From contig DASPTT010000156.1 in NCBI GenBank assembly GCA_035623275.1, positions 1-35,013 on the forward strand: a stretch of 35,013 nt of DNA, written 5' to 3'. The notes beneath the pieces were generated by a model that saw only the letters and a list, made by a program, of their open reading frames with translations, was not told where the DNA came from and ran no database searches. The translations under genes were made by a program, and so were the position numbers. This stretch comes from DASPTT01 sp035623275. GTDB taxonomy: Bacteria; Actinomycetota; Acidimicrobiia; Acidimicrobiales; UBA8190. Of this stretch, positions 6,547-14,436 are shown in pieces (the first letter of the stretch is position 1; every line of letters starts with the position of its first letter).

Positions 6547-7335
6547 ATGGACGCCGGCATCACCGCCGTGTGCGCCGTCGGCGGGCTCGTCGTCGGCGAC
6601 GCGCTCGAGGTCGTGGTGGAGCGGACGGGCGACCGTCACCCGTTCGACCGGCCGTGGTGGCGCTGTCCCTCCTGCGACGCGCCGGCACGGGGCCTGGGCC
6701 TCGTCCCCCTGGTGCGCTGCTTCGACCGCGCCGGCGGCTGCCGGCAGTGCCACAAGCCCATCGCCCACGCGTGGCGCCCTCTCGACCTCGCCATCGTGAC
6801 CGCGGTGGTGTTCGGCGCGCTGGCATGGCGCTTCGGCGCGCAGCCGGCGCTGGCCGCGTACGTGGTGTTCGCCGCCGGCCTGATCGCGATCAGCGCCGTG
6901 GACCTGGAGCACATGCGCATCCCCAACCGGATCCTCTACCCGACGCTCCTCTCCACCGCCGTCCTCCTCACGGTGGCCTCGGCGGTGGACGACCGCTGGG
7001 GGTCCCTGGCGCGTGGCGCGATCGCGGGTGCGGCCGGCTTCGGGGCGTTCTTCGTGGTCCACCTGGTGGTGCCCAAGGGCATGGGGTTCGGCGACGTGCG
7101 GCTGGCCGGCCTCGTCGGCCTCGGCGCGGGCTGGCTGGGGCTGGGGCACGGGTTCGTGGCGTTCGCCACGGCCTTCCTCCTCGGCGCGTTCATCGGCCTC
7201 GGGGTCATGATCGCCACCGGCGGCGGACGCAAGACCAAGATCCCCTTCGGGCCCTTCCTGGCCGCGGGCGCGCTGGTGGCGGTGCTCTGGGGCGGGCCGG
7301 TGGCGGCCGGCCTGTTCCACCACCATGCCTCCTGA
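6547..7335 (+). CDS. type IV prepilin peptidase (A24 family)
   Basis: A 262-aa integral membrane aspartyl protease that cleaves the leader of type IV prepilin-like proteins at the cytoplasmic face. The two catalytic aspartates are Asp119 ('AVDLEHMRIPNR') and Asp183 ('GFGDVRL', the GxGD motif). An N-terminal loop carries Cys40-x2-Cys43 and Cys65-x2-Cys68, the zinc-type ribbon of bifunctional PilD enzymes, so N-methylation is possible. About six or seven hydrophobic helices follow. It lies upstream of aroC; I recall a prepilin peptidase also lying near aroC in mycobacteria. Pilin genes are not in the window. The 3' end overlaps the next gene by 11 bases. Confidence 0.9.
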   Translation: MDAGITAVCAVGGLVVGDALEVVVERTGDRHPFDRPWWRCPSCDAPARGLGLVPLVRCFDRAGGCRQCHKPIAHAWRPLDLAIVTAVVFGALAWRFGAQPALAAYVVFAAGLIAISAVDLEHMRIPNRILYPTLLSTAVLLTVASAVDDRWGSLARGAIAGAAGFGAFFVVHLVVPKGMGFGDVRLAGLVGLGAGWLGLGHGFVAFATAFLLGAFIGLGVMIATGGGRKTKIPFGPFLAAGALVAVLWGGPVAAGLFHHHAS

Positions 7336-8170
7336 CAGGCCGCCTCCTGACGCGCCGCCCCCCGCCGCGCCGCCCCCCGCCGCGGGTGGCTACCTGCTCG
7401 GCGGGGACCTCCCCGCGACGCGCCGGCGCCTCGACGCGCTGCGCGCGCTGTTCGACCCCTGGACCCTGTGGCACCTGGCCGAGCGCGGGGTGGGCACCGG
7501 ATGGCGCTGCTGGGAGGTCGGCGCCGGGGGCACCTCGGTCGTCGAGTGGCTGGCGGCGCGCGTGGGTGCGGGCGGGCGCGTGCTGGCCACGGACATCGAC
7601 ACGGCAGCGCTGGCTGCGGCGGCGACAGGCCCGGTCGAGGTCCGCCGGCACGACGTGGTGGCGGACGCGCCGCCCGACGAGGTGTTCGACCTCGTGCACG
7701 CCAGACTTGTCCTCGTGCACCTGGCCGACCGGTCGGCCGCCCTGGCCACCATGGCCGACGTGCTCGCGCCGGGCGGTTGGCTCGTGGTCGAGGACGCGGA
7801 CCCCGCGCTGCAGCCGCTGGCCTGCCTCGACGACACCGGCGCCGACGCCGCGCTGGCCAACCGGGTGCGAGCGGGGTTCCGCACGCTGCTCGCCGCACGC
7901 GGCGTGGACCTCGCGTTCGGCCGCACCCTTCCCCGGCGGCTGCGGTCCCTGGGCCTGCTCGACGTGGGGGCCGACGCGTACGTCGCGCTGTCGCACCCCG
8001 CCTGTGCACCCCTCGAGCGGGCGACGATCGAGATGATCCGGCCGCAGCTCGTCGACAACGGCATCGCCGGGGACGCCGAGATCGACCGGCTCCTCGCCGC
8101 CGTCGACGCGGGGCGCGTGGAGCTGGTGCAGCCACCCCTGGTCACAGCCTGGGGTCGGCGCGCCCGGTGA
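7325..8170 (+). CDS. class I SAM-dependent methyltransferase
   Basis: A 281-aa protein with a class I methyltransferase fold from about residue 40. Motif I is 'WEVGAGGTSVVEWLA', the acidic strand-2 end is 'VLATDID', and motifs II/III are 'FDLVHARLVLVHLAD' and 'VLAPGGWLVVED'. The first 20 residues are a low-complexity Pro/Ala tract with repeated PPPxA units, encoded by a C-rich direct repeat (about 7350-7382), and are probably disordered. ATG 7325 overlaps the end of the peptidase gene by 11 bases. The substrate is not readable; the family includes small-molecule and UbiE-like enzymes. Confidence 0.78.
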   Translation: MPPDRPPPDAPPPAAPPPAAGGYLLGGDLPATRRRLDALRALFDPWTLWHLAERGVGTGWRCWEVGAGGTSVVEWLAARVGAGGRVLATDIDTAALAAAATGPVEVRRHDVVADAPPDEVFDLVHARLVLVHLADRSAALATMADVLAPGGWLVVEDADPALQPLACLDDTGADAALANRVRAGFRTLLAARGVDLAFGRTLPRRLRSLGLLDVGADAYVALSHPACAPLERATIEMIRPQLVDNGIAGDAEIDRLLAAVDAGRVELVQPPLVTAWGRRAR

Positions 8171-8217
8171 CCGGCGGGACGGCAGGCCCGGCGTCGGGGG
8201 CTCGAGGCGGCCGGCGG

Positions 8218-8223
8218 TAGATT
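8218..8223 (+). promoter_or_regulatory. -10-like TAGATT, leaderless start of the aro operon
   Basis: TAGATT ends six bases before the GTG start of aroC at 8230. No Shine-Dalgarno is visible in the short gap, which fits a leaderless mRNA for the aro operon. Confidence 0.5.
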
Positions 8224-8229
8224 TGCCCC

Positions 8230-9417
8230 GTGCTCAGGTACCTCACGGCCGGCGAGTCCCACGGGCGTGCCCTGGTGGTGATCGTCGAGGGGCTCCCCGC
8301 GGGCCTGCCCGTCACGGTGGAGGAGGTCCAGCGCGAGCTGGCCCGCCGGCGCCTGGGATTCGGCCGGGGACCCCGGATGCGCTTCGAGGCCGACGAGGTG
8401 ACCCTGCTCGGGGGCATCCGCCACGGGCGCACGCTGGGGTCCCCCGTGGCCATCGAGATCGCCAACACCGAGTGGCCCAAGTGGGAGGAGGAGATGTCGC
8501 CCCGTCCGGGGGCACCCTCGAAGGTGCTCACCGCCCCCCGCCCCGGCCACGCGGACCTGGCCGGCATGCAGAAGTACGGGTTCAGCGACGCCCGCGACGT
8601 CCTGGAACGGGCCTCGGCCCGGGAGACGGCGGCCCGGGTCGCGGCCGGATGCCTGGCCAAGGCGCTGCTCGCACGGCTCGGCGTGGGCGTCCTCAGCCAC
8701 GTGATCGCGCTCGGCCCCGTGCGAGCCGGCGGGGCCCGCCCCGGCGTCGGGGACCTCGCCGCCGTGGACGACTCGTCCGTGCGCTGCTTCGACCCGGAGG
8801 CGGCGGAGCAGATGGTGGTCGCAATCAAGGCGGCGGCCAAGGAGGGCGACTCCCTCGGCGGCGTGGTGGAGGTCCTGGCCTACGGGGTGCCCGTCGGGCT
8901 GGGCAGCCACGTCCACTGGGACCGGCGGCTCGACGGGCTCCTGGCGCAGGCGCTCATGAGCATCCAGGCGGTGAAGTTCGTGGAGATCGGCGAGGGGGCG
9001 GAGACGCCCGCCCGGCGTGGCTCCGAGGCCCACGACGCCATCACCTGGGACGCGGTCGCCGAGACCTACCGGCGTGAGACCACGCGCGCCGGTGGGATCG
9101 AGGGCGGGATGTCCACCGGGGGACTGGTGGTGGCGCGGGCGGGGATGAAGCCGCTGGCCACGCTCAACCGGCCCGTGCTCGCCACGGTCGACACCGCCAC
9201 CAAGGAGTCGACCGTGTCGTTCAAGGAGCGCACCGACGTCACCGCGGTCCCGGCGATGGGCGTGGTCGCCGAGACGATGACCGCGTTGGTGCTGGCCGGT
9301 GAGGCGCTGCGCAAGTTCGGGGGCGACTCCATCGACGAGACGGTGCGCAACCGCGACGCCTTCCTGGCGTCGCTCGGGCACGGCGGGGCGCCGGCGCCGG
9401 CGGCCGGCAGTGGCTGA
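8230..9417 (+). CDS. aroC: chorismate synthase
   Basis: A 395-aa enzyme that converts 5-enolpyruvylshikimate-3-phosphate to chorismate using reduced FMN, the last step of the shikimate pathway. Recognisable motifs are 'LTAGESHG' at the N-terminus, 'RPGHADLAGMQKYGF' and 'LERASARETAARVAAG' around 105-145, and 'GGIEGGMSTGG' with 'FKERTDVTAVPAMGVV' in the C-terminal half. Length and motif order are normal. GTG 8230 follows a TAGATT box closely and has no Shine-Dalgarno. It is the first gene of an aroC-aroK-aroB-aroQ run; its stop lies inside the 5' end of aroK. Confidence 0.97.
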   Translation: MLRYLTAGESHGRALVVIVEGLPAGLPVTVEEVQRELARRRLGFGRGPRMRFEADEVTLLGGIRHGRTLGSPVAIEIANTEWPKWEEEMSPRPGAPSKVLTAPRPGHADLAGMQKYGFSDARDVLERASARETAARVAAGCLAKALLARLGVGVLSHVIALGPVRAGGARPGVGDLAAVDDSSVRCFDPEAAEQMVVAIKAAAKEGDSLGGVVEVLAYGVPVGLGSHVHWDRRLDGLLAQALMSIQAVKFVEIGEGAETPARRGSEAHDAITWDAVAETYRRETTRAGGIEGGMSTGGLVVARAGMKPLATLNRPVLATVDTATKESTVSFKERTDVTAVPAMGVVAETMTALVLAGEALRKFGGDSIDETVRNRDAFLASLGHGGAPAPAAGSG

Positions 9418-9937
9418 GCACGTCTACCTCGTCGGCATGATGGGCGCGGGCAAGTCGACGATCGGCCCCCTGGTGGCCGGCCGGCTCGGCCGGCGCTTCG
9501 TCGACACGGACGCCTTGGTCGAGGACGAGGCAGGCGCGACCGTGGGGCAGGTCTTCGCCACGCAGGGAGAACCTGCCTTCCGCGCCATCGAGCGCGCCGT
9601 CGTGGCGGAGGCCGGTGGGACGGGGCCGCCGGCCGTCGTCGCCGTGGGGGGCGGCGCCGTCCTCGACGAGCGCAATTGCGAGGTCATGCGCCGTGGCCGT
9701 GCCGTGGTGTGGCTGCGCGCCCGTCCGGCCACGCTGGCGGCGCGCGTCGACGACGGCCCGGTGCGGCCCCTGCTGGCCGAACCCGGTGGCGCCGGACCGG
9801 AGGCGGTGCTCGAGCGCCTGTCCGCCGAGCGCGCGCCGCGGTACGCCACCCTGGCGACGATGACGGTCGACGTGGACGGGCGCACGCCCGAGGACGTGGC
9901 CGACGAGATCGTCGCGGCGCTGGGCCCGGGCGCATGA
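9410..9937 (+). CDS. aroK: shikimate kinase
   Basis: A 175-aa kinase that phosphorylates shikimate at O3 with ATP. The P-loop is 'GMMGAGKST' (residues 9-17), followed by the shikimate-contacting 'FVDTDALVEDEAG' and 'FRAIERAVV', then the 'VGGGAVLD' glycine motif and a lid region 'RPLLAEPG'. GTG 9410 starts eight bases before the end of aroC, so the two genes are translationally coupled; no better start lies downstream before the P-loop. The order aroC-aroK-aroB-aroQ matches that known in mycobacteria. Confidence 0.95.
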   Translation: MAEHVYLVGMMGAGKSTIGPLVAGRLGRRFVDTDALVEDEAGATVGQVFATQGEPAFRAIERAVVAEAGGTGPPAVVAVGGGAVLDERNCEVMRRGRAVVWLRARPATLAARVDDGPVRPLLAEPGGAGPEAVLERLSAERAPRYATLATMTVDVDGRTPEDVADEIVAALGPGA

Positions 9938-10986
9938 TCACCGTCCCGGTCGAGCTGGGGCCGCGCTCCTACGACGTGGTCGTGGGTGCGGGCGTGCGCC
10001 ACTCGCTGGCCGCCGTCCTGCCCCGGGGCGTCCGTCGCGTGCTGGTGGTCGGTCGCGAAGGGTCGGCGCCCGACGTCGACCCGGGGGTGGACCACGACGT
10101 GGTCGTGCTGCCCGACGGGGAGCGCGCCAAGACCGTCGACACCGTGGGAGAGCTCTGCCGGCAGATGGCGCGCCGCGGGCTCGCCCGCACCGACGCGCTG
10201 GTGGCCGTGGGCGGGGGGGTGGTGACCGACGTCGCCGGCTTCGCCGCGTCCGTGTACCTGCGGGGCATCGCCTACGTGAACGTGCCCACGACGTTGCTGG
10301 CGCAGGTGGACGCGGCCATCGGCGGCAAGACCGGGGTCAACCTGCCGGAGGGCAAGAACCTGGTGGGGACCTTCTGGCAGCCGTCCGCCGTCTTGTGCGA
10401 CACGGAGACACTGGCCACGCTCCCACCCCGAGAGTGGGCGTCGGGCCGCGGCGAGATGGCCAAGTACGCGTTCTTGGTCCCCGCCGGCGCGGCCACGCTC
10501 CCTCTGGGCGCGGCGATGCTCGAGCTGCCCCTGGAGGAGCAGGTGGCGCGGTGCGCGGCCATCAAGGCGGCCGTCGTCAGCGCCGACGAGCGCGAGGGCG
10601 AGGGGCGCATGGTCCTCAACTACGGCCACACGCTCGGTCACGCGCTGGAGGCCGCTGCCCTCGCCGCCGACGGCGGCGACGGCCTGCGCCACGGCGAGGC
10701 GGTGGCCGTCGGGCTCGTGTTCGCGGCGAACCTGGCCCGGCGCCTGGGCCGCATCGACGACGAGCGGGTGGCGCTGCACCGCGCCGTCGTGGCCGGCTTC
10801 GACCTCCCGACGCGGCTGCCGCCGGGCGCCTCCGCCGGCACCCTGCTCGAGTACATGGCCCGTGACAAGAAGGCGCGCCACGACCTCACCTTCGTCCTCG
10901 ACGGTCCCCGCGGCGTCGAGCCGGTCCGTGGCATCGACCCCGAGGCGGTGGTGGCTACCCTGGCGGACATGGGGGCCGCACCGTGA
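9934..10986 (+). CDS. aroB: 3-dehydroquinate synthase
   Basis: A 350-aa NAD- and metal-dependent enzyme that cyclises DAHP to 3-dehydroquinate, the second step of the shikimate pathway. NAD-binding segments are 'LPDGERAKTVDTV' and 'VGGGVVTDVAGFAASVYLRG'. 'NVPTTLLAQVDAAIGGKTGVN' is the family signature. The metal ligands are the Glu of 'GRGEMAKY' and the histidines of 'NYGHTLGHALE' and 'LRHGEAV'. ATG 9934 overlaps the stop of aroK (ATGA). Length is typical. Confidence 0.96.
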   Translation: MITVPVELGPRSYDVVVGAGVRHSLAAVLPRGVRRVLVVGREGSAPDVDPGVDHDVVVLPDGERAKTVDTVGELCRQMARRGLARTDALVAVGGGVVTDVAGFAASVYLRGIAYVNVPTTLLAQVDAAIGGKTGVNLPEGKNLVGTFWQPSAVLCDTETLATLPPREWASGRGEMAKYAFLVPAGAATLPLGAAMLELPLEEQVARCAAIKAAVVSADEREGEGRMVLNYGHTLGHALEAAALAADGGDGLRHGEAVAVGLVFAANLARRLGRIDDERVALHRAVVAGFDLPTRLPPGASAGTLLEYMARDKKARHDLTFVLDGPRGVEPVRGIDPEAVVATLADMGAAP

Positions 10987-11441
10987 GCGCGACGCCGCTG
11001 GTCCTGCTGCTGTCGGGACCGAACCTCGACCTGCTCGGGGAGCGGGACCCCGCGACCTACGGATCGGCGACGCTGGCCGACCACGTCGCCGCGGCCAAGG
11101 CCGAGGCCGAGCGCCACGGCCTCGGCCTGGAGCACCACCAGTCGAACCACGAGGGCGAGCTGATCGAGCTCGTGCACGGCGCGCGCGGACGGGCCGCGGC
11201 CATCGTCGTCAACGCCGGGGCGCTCACCCATTACTCCTGGGCGCTGCACGACGCGCTGGCCGCGTTCGACGGTGAGGTGGTCGAGGTCCACCTGTCCAAC
11301 CCCGCGGCGCGCGAGCCGTTCCGGCACGTCTCCGTGGTCGCCCCGGTGGCGTCGGGGGCGATCGCCGGCTTCGGCGGGCTCGGCTACCGGCTGGCCGTGA
11401 TGGCGGTGGCCGAGCTGCTCGAGCGGCCGCCGGCCGGATGA
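10983..11441 (+). CDS. aroQ: type II 3-dehydroquinate dehydratase
   Basis: A 152-aa small dodecameric-type dehydroquinase that removes water from 3-dehydroquinate to give 3-dehydroshikimate. 'LSGPNLDLLGERDPATYG' carries the catalytic Arg and Tyr, and 'VEVHLSNP' carries the His. 'VVNAGALTHYSWAL' is the substrate-binding loop, with Ala in place of the more common Pro after Asn. GTG 10983 overlaps the aroB stop by four bases. aroE, the next enzyme of the pathway, is not in the window. Confidence 0.95.
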   Translation: MSATPLVLLLSGPNLDLLGERDPATYGSATLADHVAAAKAEAERHGLGLEHHQSNHEGELIELVHGARGRAAAIVVNAGALTHYSWALHDALAAFDGEVVEVHLSNPAAREPFRHVSVVAPVASGAIAGFGGLGYRLAVMAVAELLERPPAG

Positions 11442-12562
11442 GCGCGCCGGAGGTCGCCGAGGTCGCGCCGGAGGTCGCCGGGCGCCTCGGGCGGCTGCGG
11501 CCGCTGCTGGCCGAGGCCGGCGTGGACGCGCTGGTGGTGACCACGGCGGCGAACGTGCGGTACCTGACCGGGTTCTCCGGGTCCGCGGGCGTGCTCGTGG
11601 TCACCGCGGGGTCGGCCGTGCTGACCAGCGACGGTCGCTACCGCACCCAGGCCGCCGAGCAGCTGCAGGCGGCGGGCACCGGCGACGCGGTCGCCCTCGT
11701 CATCGGCGGGTCCGACGCGCAGCGGACGGCCGCGCTCGACGCCCTGCGTGCGGGTGCGGTGCAGCGGGTGGGCCTCGAAGCCGACACCGTCACCTGGGCC
11801 GCCCAGCGCCGCTGGGCCGACGCCCTCGATGCCGCCGACACCGTCCCCACCACCGGGCTGGTGGAGCGCCTCCGGCTCGTGAAGGACGCCGGGGAGCTGG
11901 CGCGCATGGGCACGGCCGCGTCGATCGCGGACCGCGCCCTGGCGGAGGTGCTGCCCATGCTCGCCGAGGGCCGCACCGAGCGGGAGATCGCGTTGGCGCT
12001 GGACAGCGCCATGCGCCGCCTCGGGGCCGAGGACCGGGCCTTCGAGACCATCGTGGCCGGCGGCCCCAACTCGGCCAAGCCCCACGCGCGCCCGTCGGAC
12101 CGCCCCGTCGGCCCGGGCGAGCCCGTGGTGATCGACTTCGGCGCCACCGTCGACGGGTACCGCTCCGACATGACCCGGACGTTCTGCGTGGGCGGCTCGC
12201 CCGCGCCCGAGCTGGCCCGCATCTTCGACGTGGTGGCCGACGCCCAGGCCGCCGGGGTGGCGGCCGTGCGTGCCGGCGTGCCGACCGGCGAGGTCGACCG
12301 CGCCTGCCGGGAGACCATCGCGGCCGCGGGATGGGCCGAAGCGTTCGAGCACGGCACGGGCCACGGCGTGGGCCTCGACGTGCACGAGGCCCCGTCGGTG
12401 GCCCCGGGGGGCACTGCTATCCTCGGTCCCGGCACCGTCGTCACGGTCGAGCCGGGCGTGTACCTGGCCGGGATCGGCGGCGTGCGGATCGAGGACACGG
12501 TCGTCGTGTCCGAGGACGGGTGCCGCTCCCTCACCGGCTTCACGAAGGACATCGCCGCCTGA
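11438..12562 (+). CDS. M24B family Xaa-Pro aminopeptidase
   Basis: A 374-aa metallopeptidase predicted to remove N-terminal residues preceding proline. Residues 1-130 form the creatinase N-terminal domain ('VDALVVTTAANVRYLTGFSG'). The catalytic domain has the pita-bread metal ligands: two Asp in 'VIDFGATVDGYRSDMT' (around 232 and 243), His in 'GTGHGVGLDVHEAP' (around 310), Glu in 'VTVEPGVY' and Glu in 'GGVRIEDTVVV'. ATG 11438 overlaps the aroQ stop (ATGA). The position between aroQ and efp is that of pepQ/pepP in other actinobacteria and Firmicutes, where it is commonly linked to EF-P. Confidence 0.9.
   Translation: MSAPEVAEVAPEVAGRLGRLRPLLAEAGVDALVVTTAANVRYLTGFSGSAGVLVVTAGSAVLTSDGRYRTQAAEQLQAAGTGDAVALVIGGSDAQRTAALDALRAGAVQRVGLEADTVTWAAQRRWADALDAADTVPTTGLVERLRLVKDAGELARMGTAASIADRALAEVLPMLAEGRTEREIALALDSAMRRLGAEDRAFETIVAGGPNSAKPHARPSDRPVGPGEPVVIDFGATVDGYRSDMTRTFCVGGSPAPELARIFDVVADAQAAGVAAVRAGVPTGEVDRACRETIAAAGWAEAFEHGTGHGVGLDVHEAPSVAPGGTAILGPGTVVTVEPGVYLAGIGGVRIEDTVVVSEDGCRSLTGFTKDIAA
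12418..12423 (+). promoter_or_regulatory. possible internal extended -10 (TGCTATCCT) upstream of efp
   Basis: Within the peptidase gene the bases TGCTATCCT (12415-12423) match an extended -10. They force codons such as ACT GCT that are rare in this sequence. A transcript from here would give efp a leader of about 130 bases. No -35 is visible, so this is a weak call. Confidence 0.25.
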
Positions 12563-13122
12563 TGGCCATCACCACCAACGACCTTCGCAACGGCATGACG
12601 CTCGACCTGCCCGACGGCCTCTTCGCGGTCGTGGAGTTCCAGCACGTGAAACCCGGCAAGGGGGGCGCGTTCGTCCGCACCAAGCTCAAGAACGTCCGCT
12701 CCGGCGCGGTCCTGGAGCGCACGTTCCGGGCCGACGAGCGTGTCGAGCAGGCGATCGTCGAGAAGCGGGAGATGCAGTACCTCTACCGCGACGGCGAGGA
12801 CTACGTCTTCATGGACGCCACCTCCTACGACCAGGTCAACGTCCCGCCGCGTGCGTTGGGCGACGCCACGGGGTTCCTCAAGGAGGGCGACAGCGCGGTG
12901 CTCCAGGTCTTCGGCGAGGAGATCGTGGGGGTGGACCTGCCGGCCGCGGTGGAGCTGGCCATCACGCAGACCGAGCCCGGGGTGCAGGGCGACCGCGTCT
13001 CGGGGGCGCGCAAGCCCGCCACCCTCGAGACCGGGCTCGTCGTCCAGGTGCCGTTGTTCGTGAACCCCGGCGACCGGATCAAGGTCGACACCCGCACCGG
13101 CGAGTACATCAACCGGGCCTAG
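12562..13122 (+). CDS. efp: translation elongation factor P
   Basis: A 186-aa factor that binds the ribosome between P and E sites and relieves stalling at polyproline. It has the three beta-barrel domains: a KOW-like N-domain to about 63, a middle OB domain from 'QYLYRDGEDYVFMD', and a C-terminal OB domain with the signature 'GLVVQVPLFVNPGDRIKVDTRTGEY'. The tip residue is Lys33 in 'KPGKGGAF', as in other actinobacterial EF-P; no EpmA/EpmB genes are seen here. ATG 12562 shares one base with the stop of the peptidase gene (TGATG). Several neighbours carry Pro/Ala tracts (pyrB and the methyltransferase), plausible EF-P clients. Confidence 0.97.
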   Translation: MAITTNDLRNGMTLDLPDGLFAVVEFQHVKPGKGGAFVRTKLKNVRSGAVLERTFRADERVEQAIVEKREMQYLYRDGEDYVFMDATSYDQVNVPPRALGDATGFLKEGDSAVLQVFGEEIVGVDLPAAVELAITQTEPGVQGDRVSGARKPATLETGLVVQVPLFVNPGDRIKVDTRTGEYINRA

Positions 13123-13165
13123 GCCCGTCCTGTCGGCGGACCACCCGGTCACGCGGCCACCCGTC

Positions 13166-13594
13166 ATGGTCCCGCACCGCGAGGCAGGAGGAGGCGAGGA
13201 CCCGCGCCACCAGGCGCGCGAGCGCGCCCTGGCCCTGCTCTACGAGTCCGAGCTCAAGGGGGAGGCGCCCACCGCCGTCCTCGCCGGGCTGGCGGCAGCA
13301 CCCGACCCCCTGGCCCGCGAGCTGGTGGAGGGGGTGGCCGCGCACGGGGCGCGCATCGACGAGCTGGTGGCATCGGCCGCCGTGGGCTGGGACATCGAGC
13401 GCATGCCCGTGGTGGACCGCAGCATCCTGCGGCTCGCCACCTACGAGCTCCTCGAGCGCCTCGACACCCCGGTCGCGGTCGTCATCGACGAGGCCGTCGA
13501 GCTGGCCAAGGAGTACTCGACCGAGCAGTCGAGCGGATTCGTCAACGGGGTGCTGGTGACCATCGCCGGCAGGGTCCGGCCATCGCCCGACTGA
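13166..13594 (+). CDS. nusB: transcription antitermination protein NusB
   Basis: A 142-aa all-helical RNA-binding protein that works with NusE (S10) on boxA in rRNA antitermination. The family features are the Arg-rich N-terminal helix 'RHQARERALALLYESEL', 'VDRSILRLATYELL' and the C-terminal 'VIDEAVELAKEYSTEQSSGFVNGVL'. ATG 13166 gives an eleven-residue lead before the first helix. There is no Shine-Dalgarno before it and no other ATG/GTG close to the domain. A purine-rich AGGAGGAGG lies inside the gene just after the start. It follows efp by 43 bases and ends the aro-efp-nusB block. Confidence 0.94.
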   Translation: MVPHREAGGGEDPRHQARERALALLYESELKGEAPTAVLAGLAAAPDPLARELVEGVAAHGARIDELVASAAVGWDIERMPVVDRSILRLATYELLERLDTPVAVVIDEAVELAKEYSTEQSSGFVNGVLVTIAGRVRPSPD

Positions 13595-13599
13595 CGCGG

Positions 13600-13614
13600 G
13601 CGCCGTCCCGGCGT
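13600..13614. terminator. possible short hairpin between convergent genes
   Basis: A six-pair GC stem (GCGCCG / CGGCGT, one G-T pair) with a three-base loop sits in the 23-base gap between nusB and the convergent hydrolase gene. There is no T-tract, so intrinsic termination is uncertain. Confidence 0.22.
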
Positions 13615-13617
13615 GCC

Positions 13618-14325
13618 TCAGCGGCCGCGGGCGGACCGGCGGAGGAAGGCGCGCACGGCCTCGCGCGCGCCGCGGCGGATCTCGTAGCCGTGGGTGAAGG
13701 CCGCCACGTCGTAGTCGGCCTCGCCGAGGCGCTCCGCGGTGCCGCGGCTCATCTGGTAGTCGGTGCACGACGCCACGAAGTTCCAGCGCCGGCGGCCGAA
13801 GACGTTCATGATGGCGTCGCCGGTGATGAGCACGCCCGAGGGCTCGTGCAGGAAGGCGCAGTGGCCCGGGGTGTGGCCCGGCGTGTGCAGCACGCGCAGG
13901 CCGCCGGCCACGGGGAGCAGGTCGCCATCGGAGAACGTGTCGTCCACGTCACAGCGGGGCTGGCGCCGCTGCACGAACGAGGCCACCCGCGCCAGCGGCC
14001 GCGTGGCGTCGCGCGGGGGCATGCGACCCTGGCGGACGAACGAGGCGTCCTCGTCGTGGACGGCCAACGGCGCGTGCGTGTGGGCTCGCACGGTGCGGGC
14101 GCTGCCGATGTGGTCGGGGTGGGCGTGGGTCACGAGGATGCGCGTCACGTCCTCGGGGCGCCTGCCGATGGCCGCCAGGCCCGCTTCGATGCGCCGGGTC
14201 GCACCCCGAAGGCCGGCGTCGACGAGGGTCACCGCGCCGGCGGCGTCGACGAAGGCGAAGGAATTGAAGAAGTGACCGGCCGTGGGGATCCGCCACACCC
14301 CGGGTGCGAGCTCGACGGCCGCCAT
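13618..14325 (-). CDS. metallo-beta-lactamase-fold hydrolase
   Basis: A 235-aa MBL-fold protein with a complete metal site: His67-x-His69-x-Asp71-His72 ('THAHPDH'), His151 ('TPGHTPGH'), Asp170 ('TGDAIMN') and His212 ('THGYEI'). This is the glyoxalase II/RNase Z type of layout found in many thioester or lactone hydrolases. There is no signal peptide, so it is probably cytosolic. ATG 14325 starts just before the first conserved strand. On the minus strand it reads against nusB and diverges from pyrR, interrupting the otherwise unidirectional aro-pyr region. The substrate cannot be assigned. Confidence 0.85.
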   Translation of the reverse strand: MAAVELAPGVWRIPTAGHFFNSFAFVDAAGAVTLVDAGLRGATRRIEAGLAAIGRRPEDVTRILVTHAHPDHIGSARTVRAHTHAPLAVHDEDASFVRQGRMPPRDATRPLARVASFVQRRQPRCDVDDTFSDGDLLPVAGGLRVLHTPGHTPGHCAFLHEPSGVLITGDAIMNVFGRRRWNFVASCTDYQMSRGTAERLGEADYDVAAFTHGYEIRRGAREAVRAFLRRSARGR

Positions 14326-14375
14326 GGCCGCGATGGTGGCAGAACGCGGCCGCGCGCGGGAAACCAGGGCGGTGC

Positions 14376-14381
14376 TAGCAT
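14376..14381 (+). promoter_or_regulatory. -10-like TAGCAT of the pyr operon
   Basis: TAGCAT matches TANNNT, and a start about seven bases downstream (around 14388) would put the 5' end of the mRNA right at the base of the PyrR-binding hairpin. No clear -35 is visible. Confidence 0.5.
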
Positions 14382-14389
14382 GGGGGCGA

Positions 14390-14420
14390 CCGTGAAGCGG
14401 GTCCTGCGAGGCCCGTACGG
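14390..14420 (+). promoter_or_regulatory. PyrR-binding RNA hairpin in the pyr leader
   Basis: The RNA can fold as a lower stem CCGU/ACGG (14390-14393 with 14417-14420), a purine-rich internal bulge GAAG (14394-14397), an upper stem CGGGUC/GGCCCG (14398-14403 with 14410-14415) and a hexaloop CUGCGA (14404-14409). This reproduces the known PyrR recognition element: the loop fits CNGNGA, and UCCUGCGAGGC fits the core of the consensus ARUCCNGNGAGGYU. The pyrR Shine-Dalgarno (GGAGGA, 14425-14430) begins five bases after the hairpin. UMP/UTP-loaded PyrR bound here would be well placed to block ribosome entry, as reported for Mycobacterium smegmatis. No terminator hairpin with T-tract follows, so attenuation as in Bacillus is less likely. 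Confidence 0.85.
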
Positions 14421-14436
14421 ACCTGGAGGAGCCCCC

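Noticed and set aside
14380..14436. ATG 14380 as the pyrR start
   Set aside because: It overlaps the TAGCAT box and would put the PyrR-binding hairpin inside the gene. GTG 14437 has a well-spaced Shine-Dalgarno.
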